Positions 9,008 to 18,049 of a stretch of DNA of 64,000 nucleotides are shown here, piece by piece; positions within the stretch are counted from its first letter, which is position 1; each line of letters begins with the position of its first letter. The DNA is from Fortiea sp. LEGE XX443 (GTDB taxonomy: Bacteria; Cyanobacteriota; Cyanobacteriia; Cyanobacteriales; Nostocaceae): NCBI RefSeq assembly GCF_015206815.1, contig NZ_JADEXZ010000018.1, forward strand, positions 18,229 to 82,228. Reading direction: 5' to 3'. Position numbers and translations under genes: made by a program. The notes below the pieces were generated by a model. The model was not told the DNA's origin. It saw only the letters and a list, made by a program, of their open reading frames with translations, and made no database searches.

Positions 9008-11860
9008 ATGACTCAAATTTCGGAAGACACTGTTAAAGACTTAGTTGCCAAAGAAGGTGTAACTGATAGCGAGCTAGAAGTTCTAGTTTTAGCTTTAAAC
9101 GGTAAGTTACCAGCAGAGATTAAGACAATCTTAGGAAGGCAGTCTGAGAATGCAGTGCAGAAAACAATGTCTCGAATTTATACCAAATTCCGAATTCCTG
9201 GTGCCGGTCCTGGAAAACTATCTAAATTGCAGAATATTCTCTTAGATCGCCTTCAAGCCAAGCAAGGTAAGCGAAAAGTCCTAATTGCTTGGGCTGGTAG
9301 TAATAGTAAGCACCAAGCTGAACAAATTCGAGATGTCATTTTTAAGCATCCACAGATTGAAACCTTCATTTTAGATATTGATGAAAGTTTAAACCCAGCT
9401 TGGCTTTCAGACACTGAACAGCTTATTTCAAATATAGACTTTGGTATTCTGTGCTTGCCCAAGGAATGCTTTGAATACACATGGGTCAATTTCCTTATAG
9501 GCTTATTTTATGGAAAACTCCAGAATTTTAGGGTTTTACGCTTCATTAAAAAGGTTAATTTTAAAGCTCCAATGTACTATCCCTCAATTGATGGTACAGA
9601 TAAAAATAATTTAATAGATTTACTGCATGAAATAATCGGTGGGGATGTAGAAGAAGCAAAGGATTGGATTAACTACAAACTTTCTACTTCTAACTGGTTT
9701 AAAAAAATACTTGAAGAAGAATTAGATGATTTCTATCAAACTGAACTTTCAACAGATGGAATTATCTTAAAAACCTTACAGCCAATATTAAAAAATAATG
9801 ATTTTTATCAAACAAACAAAATATTCCAGCAAGTTATCATTAACGATATTACTAATATAGAGCGACGGATTGAATTTTTGGTTTCCAATGGCTTAGTTTA
9901 CAAGATGCCATTAGAGTTATATCCGCGCCATCTTGCTGCTTTGCAGCAAAAGTACCAAGTTCGCGTAAAAGCAGTGGCAATTGTTGATGGAGTAGAATCT
10001 TTTTGGGCAAGTGATGAAGGAGATGAAGTTGCAAAAACTGCTAATCCTGAAAGTGAGAGACTTTTTGTTTTTTCAAATGAGAGAGATTTTGAAAATAGCT
10101 ACCATTTTCTACTAAGACACGCCTCTTATTACAAGGTATTTGTAACAACAAAAGATATATATATGCCCTATGCACAAGAATTTTCTATTAGAGATGTTTC
10201 CAATATATTGAATGTTAAGTATTTAGATTCCAATCTACCTACTACAGAATATGCAATTATTGAAAGTAGCGATGAAATGTATCAATTAATTGTATGGTAC
10301 GACCAGGACAATATTAGGGAAAGTAGGAGTATAAGGGTGGTTAATTTCTCTCCTCTAGAGGGTAATATTTCCCAGTACAAAAAAATTCTCTCAGATTTCT
10401 TAGCACGAGCTAATAGGAATAATGAAAAAATATATCAGATCACATTGCAAAATTCAAATCAAAAAATCAAATCAGGAAAAGCGCTGGAGCAAATAGTAGC
10501 TCAAAAATTTGAACAAATTAGAGATAATCTTTTCAGGAAATCACTAGATGAGTGTCTGAAATATCCAAATAAATTGCTAAAAGATTTACAAAAAGTCAGA
10601 AATAGCTTAAAGCGTTTAGATGATAAGGATCATGTTATTGAAAAAGCTCTTCAACTTGTACGCGAGAGGCTCAATTCTCAAACTGCGGCTATTTTTTTAT
10701 TTTCAAAGGATGGATACTTACATCGTCAGAAAATATTAGGTGTTGATGCAAATAGCTATGAAATTGATGAGAAATGGTTTGAAGATGAAGCTTATAAACC
10801 TGGTGAAAGTTTCACAGGTAAAGCGGCTATTCCTAGTGAAGATAGTTTTGGGAAACCTTACTCAGCGAATGATCTGAGTGAAATACTGCTAGATACTAAA
10901 AGCAAAGAGAAGTATTCAGAAAAACTTGGAGGTATTTATTCTGCTATTGCTGTTCCTTTAGATGGTGAACACAAAACTTTTGGAGTACTTGAGGTTATTA
11001 ATAAATTTGATCCACTCAGAAAACAACCTATTACAGATTCTGGTTTTTCTCAAGAAGAAATTCATTGGTTATCTACAATAGGCTTATCAGTTGCTTCTGC
11101 AATATCAAATTTACGAAAAAAAATTCAGGTAAAACTGCTTGGAGATTTGTCAGATTCTTTAGTAGGCTCTTGTAATAATGATTCTGATATAAAAGAAGCA
11201 TATAGAAGTGTTGTTCAACGTCTAATTTCAGAGAATACAGCTTTTGAAGTATGTATACTACGAGTAAAAAATAAGAAGGGTTTCCTTGAGGTGGTGGATA
11301 AAGCAGGTGTTGAGAGAATTATCTGGAACAAAAGATTAGATGAACCTAGAAGTAATGAAGATGGATTAGTGGGAAATGTCATGAGTATAAAAAAATATGT
11401 CATAATTCAAGGAATAAATAATCAAAATATAAAAGAGTTCAAAAATCAGGATTGGATAAGACTTAACGAATTCAAATCTTTTGGCTGTTTTCCGCTTATC
11501 TATAAAGCAGAAGTAGTGGGAGCAATTTCTTTATATACCGGGTACGAATATGATTTTCATCCTGGCTGCCAAGAATTCTTGCAGAGAGTAGCATCCCTAG
11601 TTGCTGCTTTTATAGGAAGAGTAAAAGAGTCAGAGGCTGTGAATCACATAGTCCAAGAACTTGACAATTGCCCTACTCAATCTATGGATTTATTACAGCT
11701 TAAGGAAGAAGAGTTACGTGAGCAATTGTTTGTTGTTCAACAACGTTATGATACTATTCGGCAAAGACTTGGTGAAACCTTTGGGCATCCACAGGAATCC
11801 AATAATTTAGAATCTAGTGAAGAACCTCCTCAAAAGATAGCCACCAAGTACTGTTCTTAA
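9008..11860 (+). CDS. HTH / TIR-like / tandem-GAF protein, putative conflict-system sensor
   Basis: A 950-residue protein. Residues 1-85 form a LuxR-like HTH (TDSELEVLVLALNGKLPAEI, then a GAGPGKLSKLQ ending), the type that heads many cyanobacterial NTPase and effector proteins of vWA-MoxR-like conflict systems. Residues ~88-210 resemble a TIR-like fold: VLIAWAGSNSKHQAEQIRDV, then DIDESLNPAWLSDTEQL and FGILCLPKECFEYTWVNF. In active relatives the last block reads W-x2-F-E-A-G; here the Glu position is Leu163, so NADase activity is doubtful. Residues ~240-500 are an alpha/beta region I cannot place. Two GAF domains follow (~530-705, ~715-880) and a C-terminal coiled coil (~890-925). No partner gene is adjacent. 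The gene is AT-rich compared with its neighbours, which suggests transfer. Its start is fixed by ATG 9008; domain names are inferred from motif patterns. Confidence 0.8.
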   Translation: MTQISEDTVKDLVAKEGVTDSELEVLVLALNGKLPAEIKTILGRQSENAVQKTMSRIYTKFRIPGAGPGKLSKLQNILLDRLQAKQGKRKVLIAWAGSNSKHQAEQIRDVIFKHPQIETFILDIDESLNPAWLSDTEQLISNIDFGILCLPKECFEYTWVNFLIGLFYGKLQNFRVLRFIKKVNFKAPMYYPSIDGTDKNNLIDLLHEIIGGDVEEAKDWINYKLSTSNWFKKILEEELDDFYQTELSTDGIILKTLQPILKNNDFYQTNKIFQQVIINDITNIERRIEFLVSNGLVYKMPLELYPRHLAALQQKYQVRVKAVAIVDGVESFWASDEGDEVAKTANPESERLFVFSNERDFENSYHFLLRHASYYKVFVTTKDIYMPYAQEFSIRDVSNILNVKYLDSNLPTTEYAIIESSDEMYQLIVWYDQDNIRESRSIRVVNFSPLEGNISQYKKILSDFLARANRNNEKIYQITLQNSNQKIKSGKALEQIVAQKFEQIRDNLFRKSLDECLKYPNKLLKDLQKVRNSLKRLDDKDHVIEKALQLVRERLNSQTAAIFLFSKDGYLHRQKILGVDANSYEIDEKWFEDEAYKPGESFTGKAAIPSEDSFGKPYSANDLSEILLDTKSKEKYSEKLGGIYSAIAVPLDGEHKTFGVLEVINKFDPLRKQPITDSGFSQEEIHWLSTIGLSVASAISNLRKKIQVKLLGDLSDSLVGSCNNDSDIKEAYRSVVQRLISENTAFEVCILRVKNKKGFLEVVDKAGVERIIWNKRLDEPRSNEDGLVGNVMSIKKYVIIQGINNQNIKEFKNQDWIRLNEFKSFGCFPLIYKAEVVGAISLYTGYEYDFHPGCQEFLQRVASLVAAFIGRVKESEAVNHIVQELDNCPTQSMDLLQLKEEELREQLFVVQQRYDTIRQRLGETFGHPQESNNLESSEEPPQKIATKYCS

Positions 11861-11979
11861 CAATGCTTAATTAGCTGTACAATCCACTCGTAACCTGCTT
11901 ACTCCAAGCTTCAGGCGTGTAGTAAAGCTTGTGCTTACCAACAAAGCACTAAACCTTCACTGTGACCTGTTCTCTTTTA

Positions 11980-12681
11980 CTAAATTGTTTCTGGGTCAAT
12001 ATTTAATTCTCGCAGTTTAGCTGCTAACCTTTCGGCTCGTTCTTGAGCTATTTCTTTTTGTAGGCGTTCTGATTCTGCTTCTTCTTCGGGAGTGGGAACT
12101 AACTGACCTTCTGGTGTAAAAAATCGCAATAAATTCTCATAAATACCCAAGTATAAACCTAACTGCTGACTCCACAAATGTCCTTGAGTATTTGCATCTA
12201 AAGCTTGGTATTGACCATCGACTAAATGAAACCCAGCAAATTCTTGAGTTTCTGGGTCAAACCAAAAATAATCGGGTGTACGGAAGGTGTTTTGGTAAAG
12301 TTTTTTCTTCAAATCTTTATCTGTTTTAGCAGTTGATTCCGAAAGAATTTCTAAAATTATGTTAGGATACTTGCCTTCTTCTTCCCAAACTACCCAACTT
12401 TTACGGGTTCTGCGTTCGGTGTCTAGTACAACAAAAAAATCTGGGCCTCGGAAGTCTTCTGTTTTGTGTTTGTTCCAACTATAGTAGATGGTAAGATTTC
12501 CGGCAGTGTAAAAATCATTTCTGTCTCGCCACAACCACTTAAGACATTTTAGTAAGAGCATAATCTGCTCAAGATGCAGTTCTGTTTCCGAGGGAGGTTC
12601 GTCGCTATATAAATCACCTGGGGGAAAGATAACATCTTCTGGAGTCGCTTGAGGAGCGTCTAATTCTTTGGCGAGGGACAT
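11980..12681 (-). CDS. Uma2 family (DUF820) putative restriction-like endonuclease
   Basis: A 233-residue member of the Uma2/DUF820 family, which has a PD-(D/E)XK nuclease fold and is greatly expanded in cyanobacteria. Family features are GPDFFVVLDTERRTRKSWVV (~80-100), PNIILEILSESTAKTDKDLK (~106-125) with the conserved E and later K, and YFWFDPETQEFAGF (~138-151). The C-terminus is a charged helix (EEEAESERLQKEIAQERAER) ending in LRELNIDPETI, a common tail. No cognate methylase is adjacent, and cellular function for most members is unknown. A second Uma2 gene lies at 54919-55740 in the polysaccharide locus. Confidence 0.9.
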   Translation of the reverse strand: MSLAKELDAPQATPEDVIFPPGDLYSDEPPSETELHLEQIMLLLKCLKWLWRDRNDFYTAGNLTIYYSWNKHKTEDFRGPDFFVVLDTERRTRKSWVVWEEEGKYPNIILEILSESTAKTDKDLKKKLYQNTFRTPDYFWFDPETQEFAGFHLVDGQYQALDANTQGHLWSQQLGLYLGIYENLLRFFTPEGQLVPTPEEEAESERLQKEIAQERAERLAAKLRELNIDPETI

Positions 12682-12829
12682 GAGGAGATTACTGCATCTG
12701 GTAGTGATGGGTTCATTTTAGCTCCTGTATTGTTTGACATTGAAAATGCGATCGCTAAACTTTGCGTTCTCTCTAAGAGACCACAGGCAAAAAAGCACCT
12801 GCTAAAATCTACTTCAGAATGTGCCTAAT

Positions 12830-12847
12830 GTACCATTTGAATGGTAC
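12830..12847. promoter_or_regulatory. short palindrome upstream of the DUF5895 gene
   Basis: GTACCATT and AATGGTAC are exact inverted 8-mers separated by TG. The centre lies 87 bp before the preferred start of the DUF5895 gene. This is the size and symmetry of a dimeric-regulator operator; no regulator is identified. Confidence 0.35.
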
Positions 12848-12924
12848 AAATGAGAGATACGATTCCCAGCATCAGCGCTATAACGGTAAACTTGTATCGC
12901 AAAACCCACCTACAGCCTAAAACG

Positions 12925-13794
12925 ATGAAAGCATCTGCTAAGTTCGACTTTGAAGACGAGAAATTTAATGCACCGCCTTCTCAAGTCATCCCCTGGTGTC
13001 AGATGATTAATCCTCGGTATGGCAGTGATGGTATGCAAACCTATGGTCTTGCAATCAAGCTAGATAATGCAAATGCTGTGGGTTTTCAGCCAGATGAAAA
13101 TTGGCAGCAAGTAGAGCATGAATTTAGCTCTGGTGTCGAAACAGTTTTTATGACTACAACTCCGCGCTTGGTGATAGTGCGCCGTGGGCCTTTGTCAGTC
13201 AAAGATCGAGAAACTGGCATTAAATTAGGTACGCTGAAAGAAAATTATGATGCCTTTTTAGCTGACAAACTTAAATTTAAAACTTTTACTCGCTATTTAA
13301 TTTTTTTAGTCAGCGAAAATAAAAAATTTTTACATGAATTGCCACTGCAATTAACTCTCAATGGTGCAGCAGGAGCAAGTTTCAGCAAAACTTATTGTGA
13401 ATTTCAGCAAGGTAAAGTCGTCAGTGGTTTTGTTTGTGAATTAGAAAGAGCTTATGCAATATACCGCAAGCAACCACTAACTCCAAAAGGGCCATTATTC
13501 CACGCGCATGGAATTTTCTGCCCCATAATCGAGTGTGAAGAAAGAGGTATTGAACCCAATACAGTGCTAGTTGCTTCTACTGTGGACTACAAACATCCAA
13601 CAGTTGGAACATTAACACAATATCTTATTGCTTCTGATGCTCCTGAGTCTACAATTATTTGCAAATATTTTGAAGAATACAAAGAATTTGGTAAGGAACC
13701 TGTAAGAACAGAAACCAGTAAAATATCTATGGCAGGTGTTTCCAGTTCCTATATTTATGCTGATGAAGAGGATTTTGCCTATCCGCCCTACTAA
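12925..13794 (+). CDS. DUF5895 domain protein
   Basis: A 289-residue protein of DUF5895, found mainly in filamentous cyanobacteria, often on plasmids and in genomic islands, and without assigned function. The N-terminus KFNAPPSQVIPWCQMINPRYG and the block RYLIFLVSENKKFLHELPLQ (~130-150) are typical. The acidic Tyr-rich C-terminus (IYADEEDFAYPPY) resembles acidic tails of single-strand DNA-binding proteins, which is suggestive only. The frame stays open upstream to ATG 12841, but that part (MVQMRDTIPSIS...) has no family-like sequence and starts within a palindrome, so ATG 12925 is preferred. No strong SD is seen for either. It lies alone on its strand, followed by a MITE-like repeat. Confidence 0.82.
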   Translation: MKASAKFDFEDEKFNAPPSQVIPWCQMINPRYGSDGMQTYGLAIKLDNANAVGFQPDENWQQVEHEFSSGVETVFMTTTPRLVIVRRGPLSVKDRETGIKLGTLKENYDAFLADKLKFKTFTRYLIFLVSENKKFLHELPLQLTLNGAAGASFSKTYCEFQQGKVVSGFVCELERAYAIYRKQPLTPKGPLFHAHGIFCPIIECEERGIEPNTVLVASTVDYKHPTVGTLTQYLIASDAPESTIICKYFEEYKEFGKEPVRTETSKISMAGVSSSYIYADEEDFAYPPY

Positions 13795-13909
13795 CAGAGC
13801 TTTTCACGAGTGACTATAGTCACTTAAGTTGTTTGATTCTCAAACCACGAATCATTAGTAGACAAAAAAGAAAATAGGGAACATTCAAAAAGTATCGAGT
13901 CTTACTTTC

Positions 13910-14000
13910 AGGACTTACGCAAAATTATGGAAAAACGAACCGCAAAGGACACAAAGGACACGAAGTTAAGAGGGTTTCAGAGAGTTATTGCGTAAGTCCT
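13910..14000. mobile_element. 91-bp MITE-like repeat with 13-bp terminal inverted repeats
   Basis: AGGACTTACGCAA (13910-13922) is matched by its exact reverse complement TTGCGTAAGTCCT (13988-14000). The inside carries ACCGCAAAGGACACAAAGGACACG, written here only as an 11-bp reiteration of CAAAGGACA. It occupies most of the 355-bp gap between the DUF5895 gene and the SLH-glycosidase gene. A weakly similar ACTTACGCAA end occurs near 38054. Confidence 0.65.
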
Positions 14001-14149
14001 AACTTTGATTCTCATACTTCAATAGATATGCTGGTATTAAATTTAGCTGTGCCTCTCAATTTCTAATATTTCTTCAACCTGCATAAATATTTGGTGAAGC
14101 TGCAATTCATCCTGCCAGCAAAACACTATTAATTGAGGTTAATAATGCC

Positions 14150-16177
14150 ATGATTAAGGCCTACAAATTGACTTTATCCCTGGTAGTTTTAACATCTCTA
14201 GAAATAACACCCTTAGAATTAGCGCAAAGTACACCTACTGATATTAAAAGTAACTGGTCGCAATCATGTATTATCAAACTATCCGAGCAAGGCATCATTA
14301 GTGGATATCCAGATGGCACTTTTCGGCCTAATGCTCTTGTAACTCGCGCAGAGTTTGCAATGATGGTGAGTAAGGCTTTTCCTAAAGCTAAAAAAATGCG
14401 TGATCCAGTCCAGTTTGTCGATGTACCCTCGAATTACTGGGCTGATAATGGGATTAAACAAGCTTCTCAAACAGGATTTATATCAGGTTATCCTAATCAA
14501 ATTTTCAATCCTAACCAAAATATTCCCCGCGCTCAAATCTTAGTCGCTTTGGCAAGTGGGTTAAAATATTCTACGACTACACCTGTAATTACAACTTTAA
14601 ATGCTAATTTTATTGATGCAAATCAAATTCCTGATTATGCACAAAAAGGGATAGCAGCTGCAACTGAAAAACAACTTGTCGTTAACTATCCTGATGTTAA
14701 ATTACTCAATCCTAATCGATTAGCAAATCGGGCTGAAGTATCTGCTCTGTTGTGTCAAGCTTTAGCAAATTCTAAACAAGCTGGTAGTATTTCAGAAAAG
14801 TATATTGCAGGTGGTGCTATCTCTTCATCGTCGATATTTGTCACAGTTCAACAAGGCGCAAGACAAAAATTTCAAGGCTTAGGATTTAGTTCAACTGTTG
14901 GTGGTGGTAGAGGATACGCGAAGTTAACACAGCCACAAAAAAATAAACTGCAAAAATTGCTGTGTACAGATGCCAAATTTAAGATTGTCAGGCTATGGTT
15001 CAAACCAGATAAATACGCGCCGCAGCCTGGCATAGAAGACATGTCTGTATTTGTAAATCCTTACGTAAAATCAGGATTTATTTCTGATGCTTTGGCAAAT
15101 GGTTGCACTACACTTTTGATAGGGCCGGATAGAATTCCTGATTATATGGCAGCGTCTAATAGTAGGTATATTCAAGATTCTCAAATCAAAAATTATGCCG
15201 CGCTTTTGGTGAATTTGATAGATGACTTGAAACAAAATTATAAAATTAAAATTCATGCCACAGGTATACTTAATGAACCGAATGATGGGCGAATAAGGAT
15301 CTCAGATGCTCAGTGGCCAATCATGATTCAAACCCTGCGCCAACAACTGGATCATCGTGGTTTGAAAGATGTGAAAATAGTTACCCCAGAACTAGCTAAC
15401 GGTGATGCTGTGGCTGTGCGAATTATCAAAGCTATAAAAAATGCTCCGAAAGCGTGGAAAGATTTAGCAGCCATTTCGACTCATTCTTATAATATGGCAG
15501 CAACACCAGCGATCGCTAAATTTATTGAGGGAACAGATAAGGAGTACTGGATTACAGAGGTTGGAACTAATGGTAAGGAAGAACCAGGAAATGCTTTAAA
15601 TGCTGCTTCTGCAGCTGCTCGCTTTCTGAGCGATATGAATAATCGAGTAACTCACTGGATTTGGTTTATTGGACATGCAAAAGCAGATCCTCGTGATAAT
15701 GCTACACGCATAATCCGTTATTCTTTAGATCCATTTCAATATGATTTGTTCCAGAAATATTATTATCTCCAGCAATTAAGTCAAACATTTGACATCGGAG
15801 CCGGATTTAGGAGAAGTATTAGTTCTCTTGACAAAAGCATGACTTGGACTTTCGGTAAAAAACCGCGTATTACTGTCGCATCTGCGAAAAACCTTGATGG
15901 TTCGTGGGGAATAGCCATCAGTAACTATACGGCTGAGAGATTTGCTGATCCTGTTATTTCAAAATGGGAAAAAACGCAAGGTGGCTATGCAGCCAAAAGT
16001 TTTGAAGTGACAGTATATGTAGAAGAACTTGCTCAAGCTGGAGACATCAAAATGCGGATGTATCGCTCAAACAGCAATATAAATAATAAATATATAGGCG
16101 CTCGCGTCATGCGTAAAGGCAGAATTACGATTCCAAAAGTAGAAAGTTTGGATTTAATTACTCTGCGTAGTCGGTAG
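14150..16177 (+). CDS. SLH-anchored clan GH-A glycoside hydrolase
   Basis: A 675-residue exported protein. The N-terminus is signal-peptide-like (LTLSLVVLTSLEITPLELAQ). Three SLH repeats follow at ~35-78, ~86-138 and ~158-205 (for example GIISGYPDGTFRPNALVTRA); SLH domains bind cell-wall polymers. Residues ~235-600 look like a TIM-barrel glycosidase beginning at KFQGLGFSSTVGGG. Two Glu motifs fit a retaining GH-A enzyme: ILNEPND (E376, acid/base on strand 4) and WITEVGTNG (E470, nucleophile on strand 7), 94 residues apart. WIWFIGH and the C-terminal beta domain (~570-675) resemble GH30/GH39-type layouts. Substrate cannot be told from sequence; a sheath or envelope polysaccharide is a reasonable inference. 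Start at ATG 14150 follows a TTGAGG box. Confidence 0.8.
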   Translation: MIKAYKLTLSLVVLTSLEITPLELAQSTPTDIKSNWSQSCIIKLSEQGIISGYPDGTFRPNALVTRAEFAMMVSKAFPKAKKMRDPVQFVDVPSNYWADNGIKQASQTGFISGYPNQIFNPNQNIPRAQILVALASGLKYSTTTPVITTLNANFIDANQIPDYAQKGIAAATEKQLVVNYPDVKLLNPNRLANRAEVSALLCQALANSKQAGSISEKYIAGGAISSSSIFVTVQQGARQKFQGLGFSSTVGGGRGYAKLTQPQKNKLQKLLCTDAKFKIVRLWFKPDKYAPQPGIEDMSVFVNPYVKSGFISDALANGCTTLLIGPDRIPDYMAASNSRYIQDSQIKNYAALLVNLIDDLKQNYKIKIHATGILNEPNDGRIRISDAQWPIMIQTLRQQLDHRGLKDVKIVTPELANGDAVAVRIIKAIKNAPKAWKDLAAISTHSYNMAATPAIAKFIEGTDKEYWITEVGTNGKEEPGNALNAASAAARFLSDMNNRVTHWIWFIGHAKADPRDNATRIIRYSLDPFQYDLFQKYYYLQQLSQTFDIGAGFRRSISSLDKSMTWTFGKKPRITVASAKNLDGSWGIAISNYTAERFADPVISKWEKTQGGYAAKSFEVTVYVEELAQAGDIKMRMYRSNSNINNKYIGARVMRKGRITIPKVESLDLITLRSR

Positions 16178-16198
16178 AAACGTTGCAATTGAATAACA

Positions 16199-16231
16199 AG
16201 ATCCCCGACTTTTTCAAAAAATCGGGGATCT
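16199..16231. terminator. bidirectional terminator
   Basis: AGATCCCCGA (16199-16208) and TCGGGGATCT (16222-16231) form a perfect 10-bp stem with T- and A-runs inside the loop, between the convergent SLH-glycosidase and mltA genes. Confidence 0.7.
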
Positions 16232-16253
16232 GAGTCTCTCTACAAATCCATAT

Positions 16254-17495
16254 CTATTTTTTCAGCAGTAAATAATATAGTGAACCATTGCCACCTGTAA
16301 CACCAGCGCGATCGCCTGCTAGTTTACCAGTTCCCATAAAATAGTCTACCCGTCCAGGGCCTTTAATGGCACTGCCTGTATCTTGATCAAGTACAAAGCG
16401 GCTAACGGTGCGATACTCTAATTTACCCCCAGCAGCCGGATAAGGTAAGGAAGTATTGATCAGCGCTAATGCACCCGGAGGCATAATTGATTTATCTGTG
16501 GCAATGGAACGTTCTGCTGTCACAGGGACATTCAGACTACCAGTAGCTTTTCTACCACTAGTTTCTTTGAAGAAAATAAAGCGTTCCCAACGGGGTAAAT
16601 AATTATTCAACTCTAGAGGATTTTGCTGGAAGTAACTAATTAGACGCGGCATTGTTAATCCACTGAGTGGTAATTTACCATCTTTGGCTAATTCTCCGCC
16701 GATACTAGTCCAAGGATAATCAGTTCCCCCGGCGTAACCCACAGAAGTAGTCTTACCATTGGTTAACTTGATTTGAGCAGAACCTTGGATGTGTATCAAG
16801 TATGCGTCTAAGCGATCGCGGAACCAGAGAATTTCTAAACCGCGCAACTGGCTTTTGTCTCCCAACAAACCATCTTTTCCTTCCAAATTAATCCTATTTG
16901 GGTGAGGTTTAGCCCATTGGTCGAAATTCTGCGGTAGTCGATAAAGGGGATACTTATATATAGAAGTCCTAACGCGACTTGCTTGATAAACAGGCTCATA
17001 ATAAGCAGTAAATTTAACAGTACCCTTGCCATCATTGCCCACAGACTTATAAAACACAAACTCTCGACGGATAGCAGCTTGGAGTTGGGTTGCAGATTTA
17101 GCAGTTGCAACTATTTGCCGAAAACGCAGCAAACTGCGACGCACGCGATCGCTTGTAATTCCTGGAACCGGATAATTTTTATAGGAGGCGATCGCGCTAT
17201 CTTTTGCCAAATAACGTAAACTGTTGTCAATGGCGGCTAAGACAGCCTTGCGATCACCTGGTTTACCTTTACTACCAAAAATTTGCTCATCCCATCCCAA
17301 GCAAGTAGACACAGGCTTACAAGTATTACCGATGTTGATTGGTTGGAGTGGTAATTGTAACTCCGGTGGAGTGCTTGGCTGTGTTGGTAACGGTACAGGT
17401 AATGTTATTGTAGGAACTTGAGCAACAGCTGGCCAAATTGTGCTTACAAGGGCAATTCCCAGACTCAAAGAAGCCAAAGCAAGGGTTTTTCTCAT
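16254..17495 (-). CDS. mltA: murein transglycosylase A (MltA, GH102, with 3D domain)
   Basis: A 413-residue exported lytic transglycosylase that cleaves the MurNAc-GlcNAc bond of peptidoglycan to give 1,6-anhydroMurNAc ends. A signal peptide (LALASLSLGIALVSTIWPAVA) is followed by a Pro-rich linker. The MltA core shows FTAYYEPVYQAS (~163-174), LRGLEILWFRDRLDAYLIHI (~217-236), QGSAQIKL and VGYAGGTDYPWTSIGGEL (~252-270). The C-terminal 3D domain has FVLDQDTGSAIKGPGRVDYF with the catalytic Asp cluster, then GTGKLAGDRAG. Length is normal. The upstream 84-residue gene ends 3 bp before this start, so the two are one transcript. In a filamentous cyanobacterium it may act in septum or cell-wall remodelling (inference). 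Confidence 0.93.
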   Translation of the reverse strand: MRKTLALASLSLGIALVSTIWPAVAQVPTITLPVPLPTQPSTPPELQLPLQPINIGNTCKPVSTCLGWDEQIFGSKGKPGDRKAVLAAIDNSLRYLAKDSAIASYKNYPVPGITSDRVRRSLLRFRQIVATAKSATQLQAAIRREFVFYKSVGNDGKGTVKFTAYYEPVYQASRVRTSIYKYPLYRLPQNFDQWAKPHPNRINLEGKDGLLGDKSQLRGLEILWFRDRLDAYLIHIQGSAQIKLTNGKTTSVGYAGGTDYPWTSIGGELAKDGKLPLSGLTMPRLISYFQQNPLELNNYLPRWERFIFFKETSGRKATGSLNVPVTAERSIATDKSIMPPGALALINTSLPYPAAGGKLEYRTVSRFVLDQDTGSAIKGPGRVDYFMGTGKLAGDRAGVTGGNGSLYYLLLKK

Positions 17496-17498
17496 GAT

Positions 17499-17753
17499 TT
17501 AGTCGTATCTTTCAACACTAGAGCTAAACAGTGGTTCTACCCGGATTGCGACAATCCGAGATGGGCGGACAACCATATACTCTCCTTGAATATTCTTGAT
17601 CGGTACGCTAATAAAGTCATTCGAGGCCGACTTGGGAACAAGTTCGCCACTATACCATTTTTGGAATTCTTGAATAGTCGGAAAACGTACTTCTTCACGA
17701 TGACCATTTTCCAGCAAGAGGTAGACAGCATATTCGTTCGGTGTTCTAGGCAT
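17499..17753 (-). CDS. small conserved hypothetical protein, operon with mltA
   Basis: An 84-residue soluble protein with no signal peptide: EYAVYLLLENGHREEVRFPT, then FQKWYSGELVPKSASNDFIS and EYMVVRPSRIVAIRVEP. It has a likely small all-beta or alpha/beta fold. I do not recognise the family, but the start (ATG 17753), the 3-bp gap to mltA and the codon use make it a credible gene. Coupling suggests a role linked to peptidoglycan turnover or simply a shared promoter. Confidence 0.75.
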   Translation of the reverse strand: MPRTPNEYAVYLLLENGHREEVRFPTIQEFQKWYSGELVPKSASNDFISVPIKNIQGEYMVVRPSRIVAIRVEPLFSSSVERYD

Positions 17754-18049
17754 AAAGTTGAATCATGATAAATATGTTCAACCCATGTTAACCACGTCAC
17801 CCCAGAATGAAAAGGGTAAGCATACGGGAGCAAGAAAAGCTGACTGGAGAGTTTTGCATTAATCAACCATGAGTTACTACTCCTATGTCTTAAGTTTGAT
17901 TGTCCCTCTAGACGGCCAATACTTGAACCTGTTCCTGAAAAAGTTGCTGAGTAGAAGTGTGAAATTAACAGATGGTATAAATTGCGATCGCTCACAATTA
18001 AGTATTAAAGTCTGATAAGGTTGAATACTGAACGTTAAATTTCAATATT

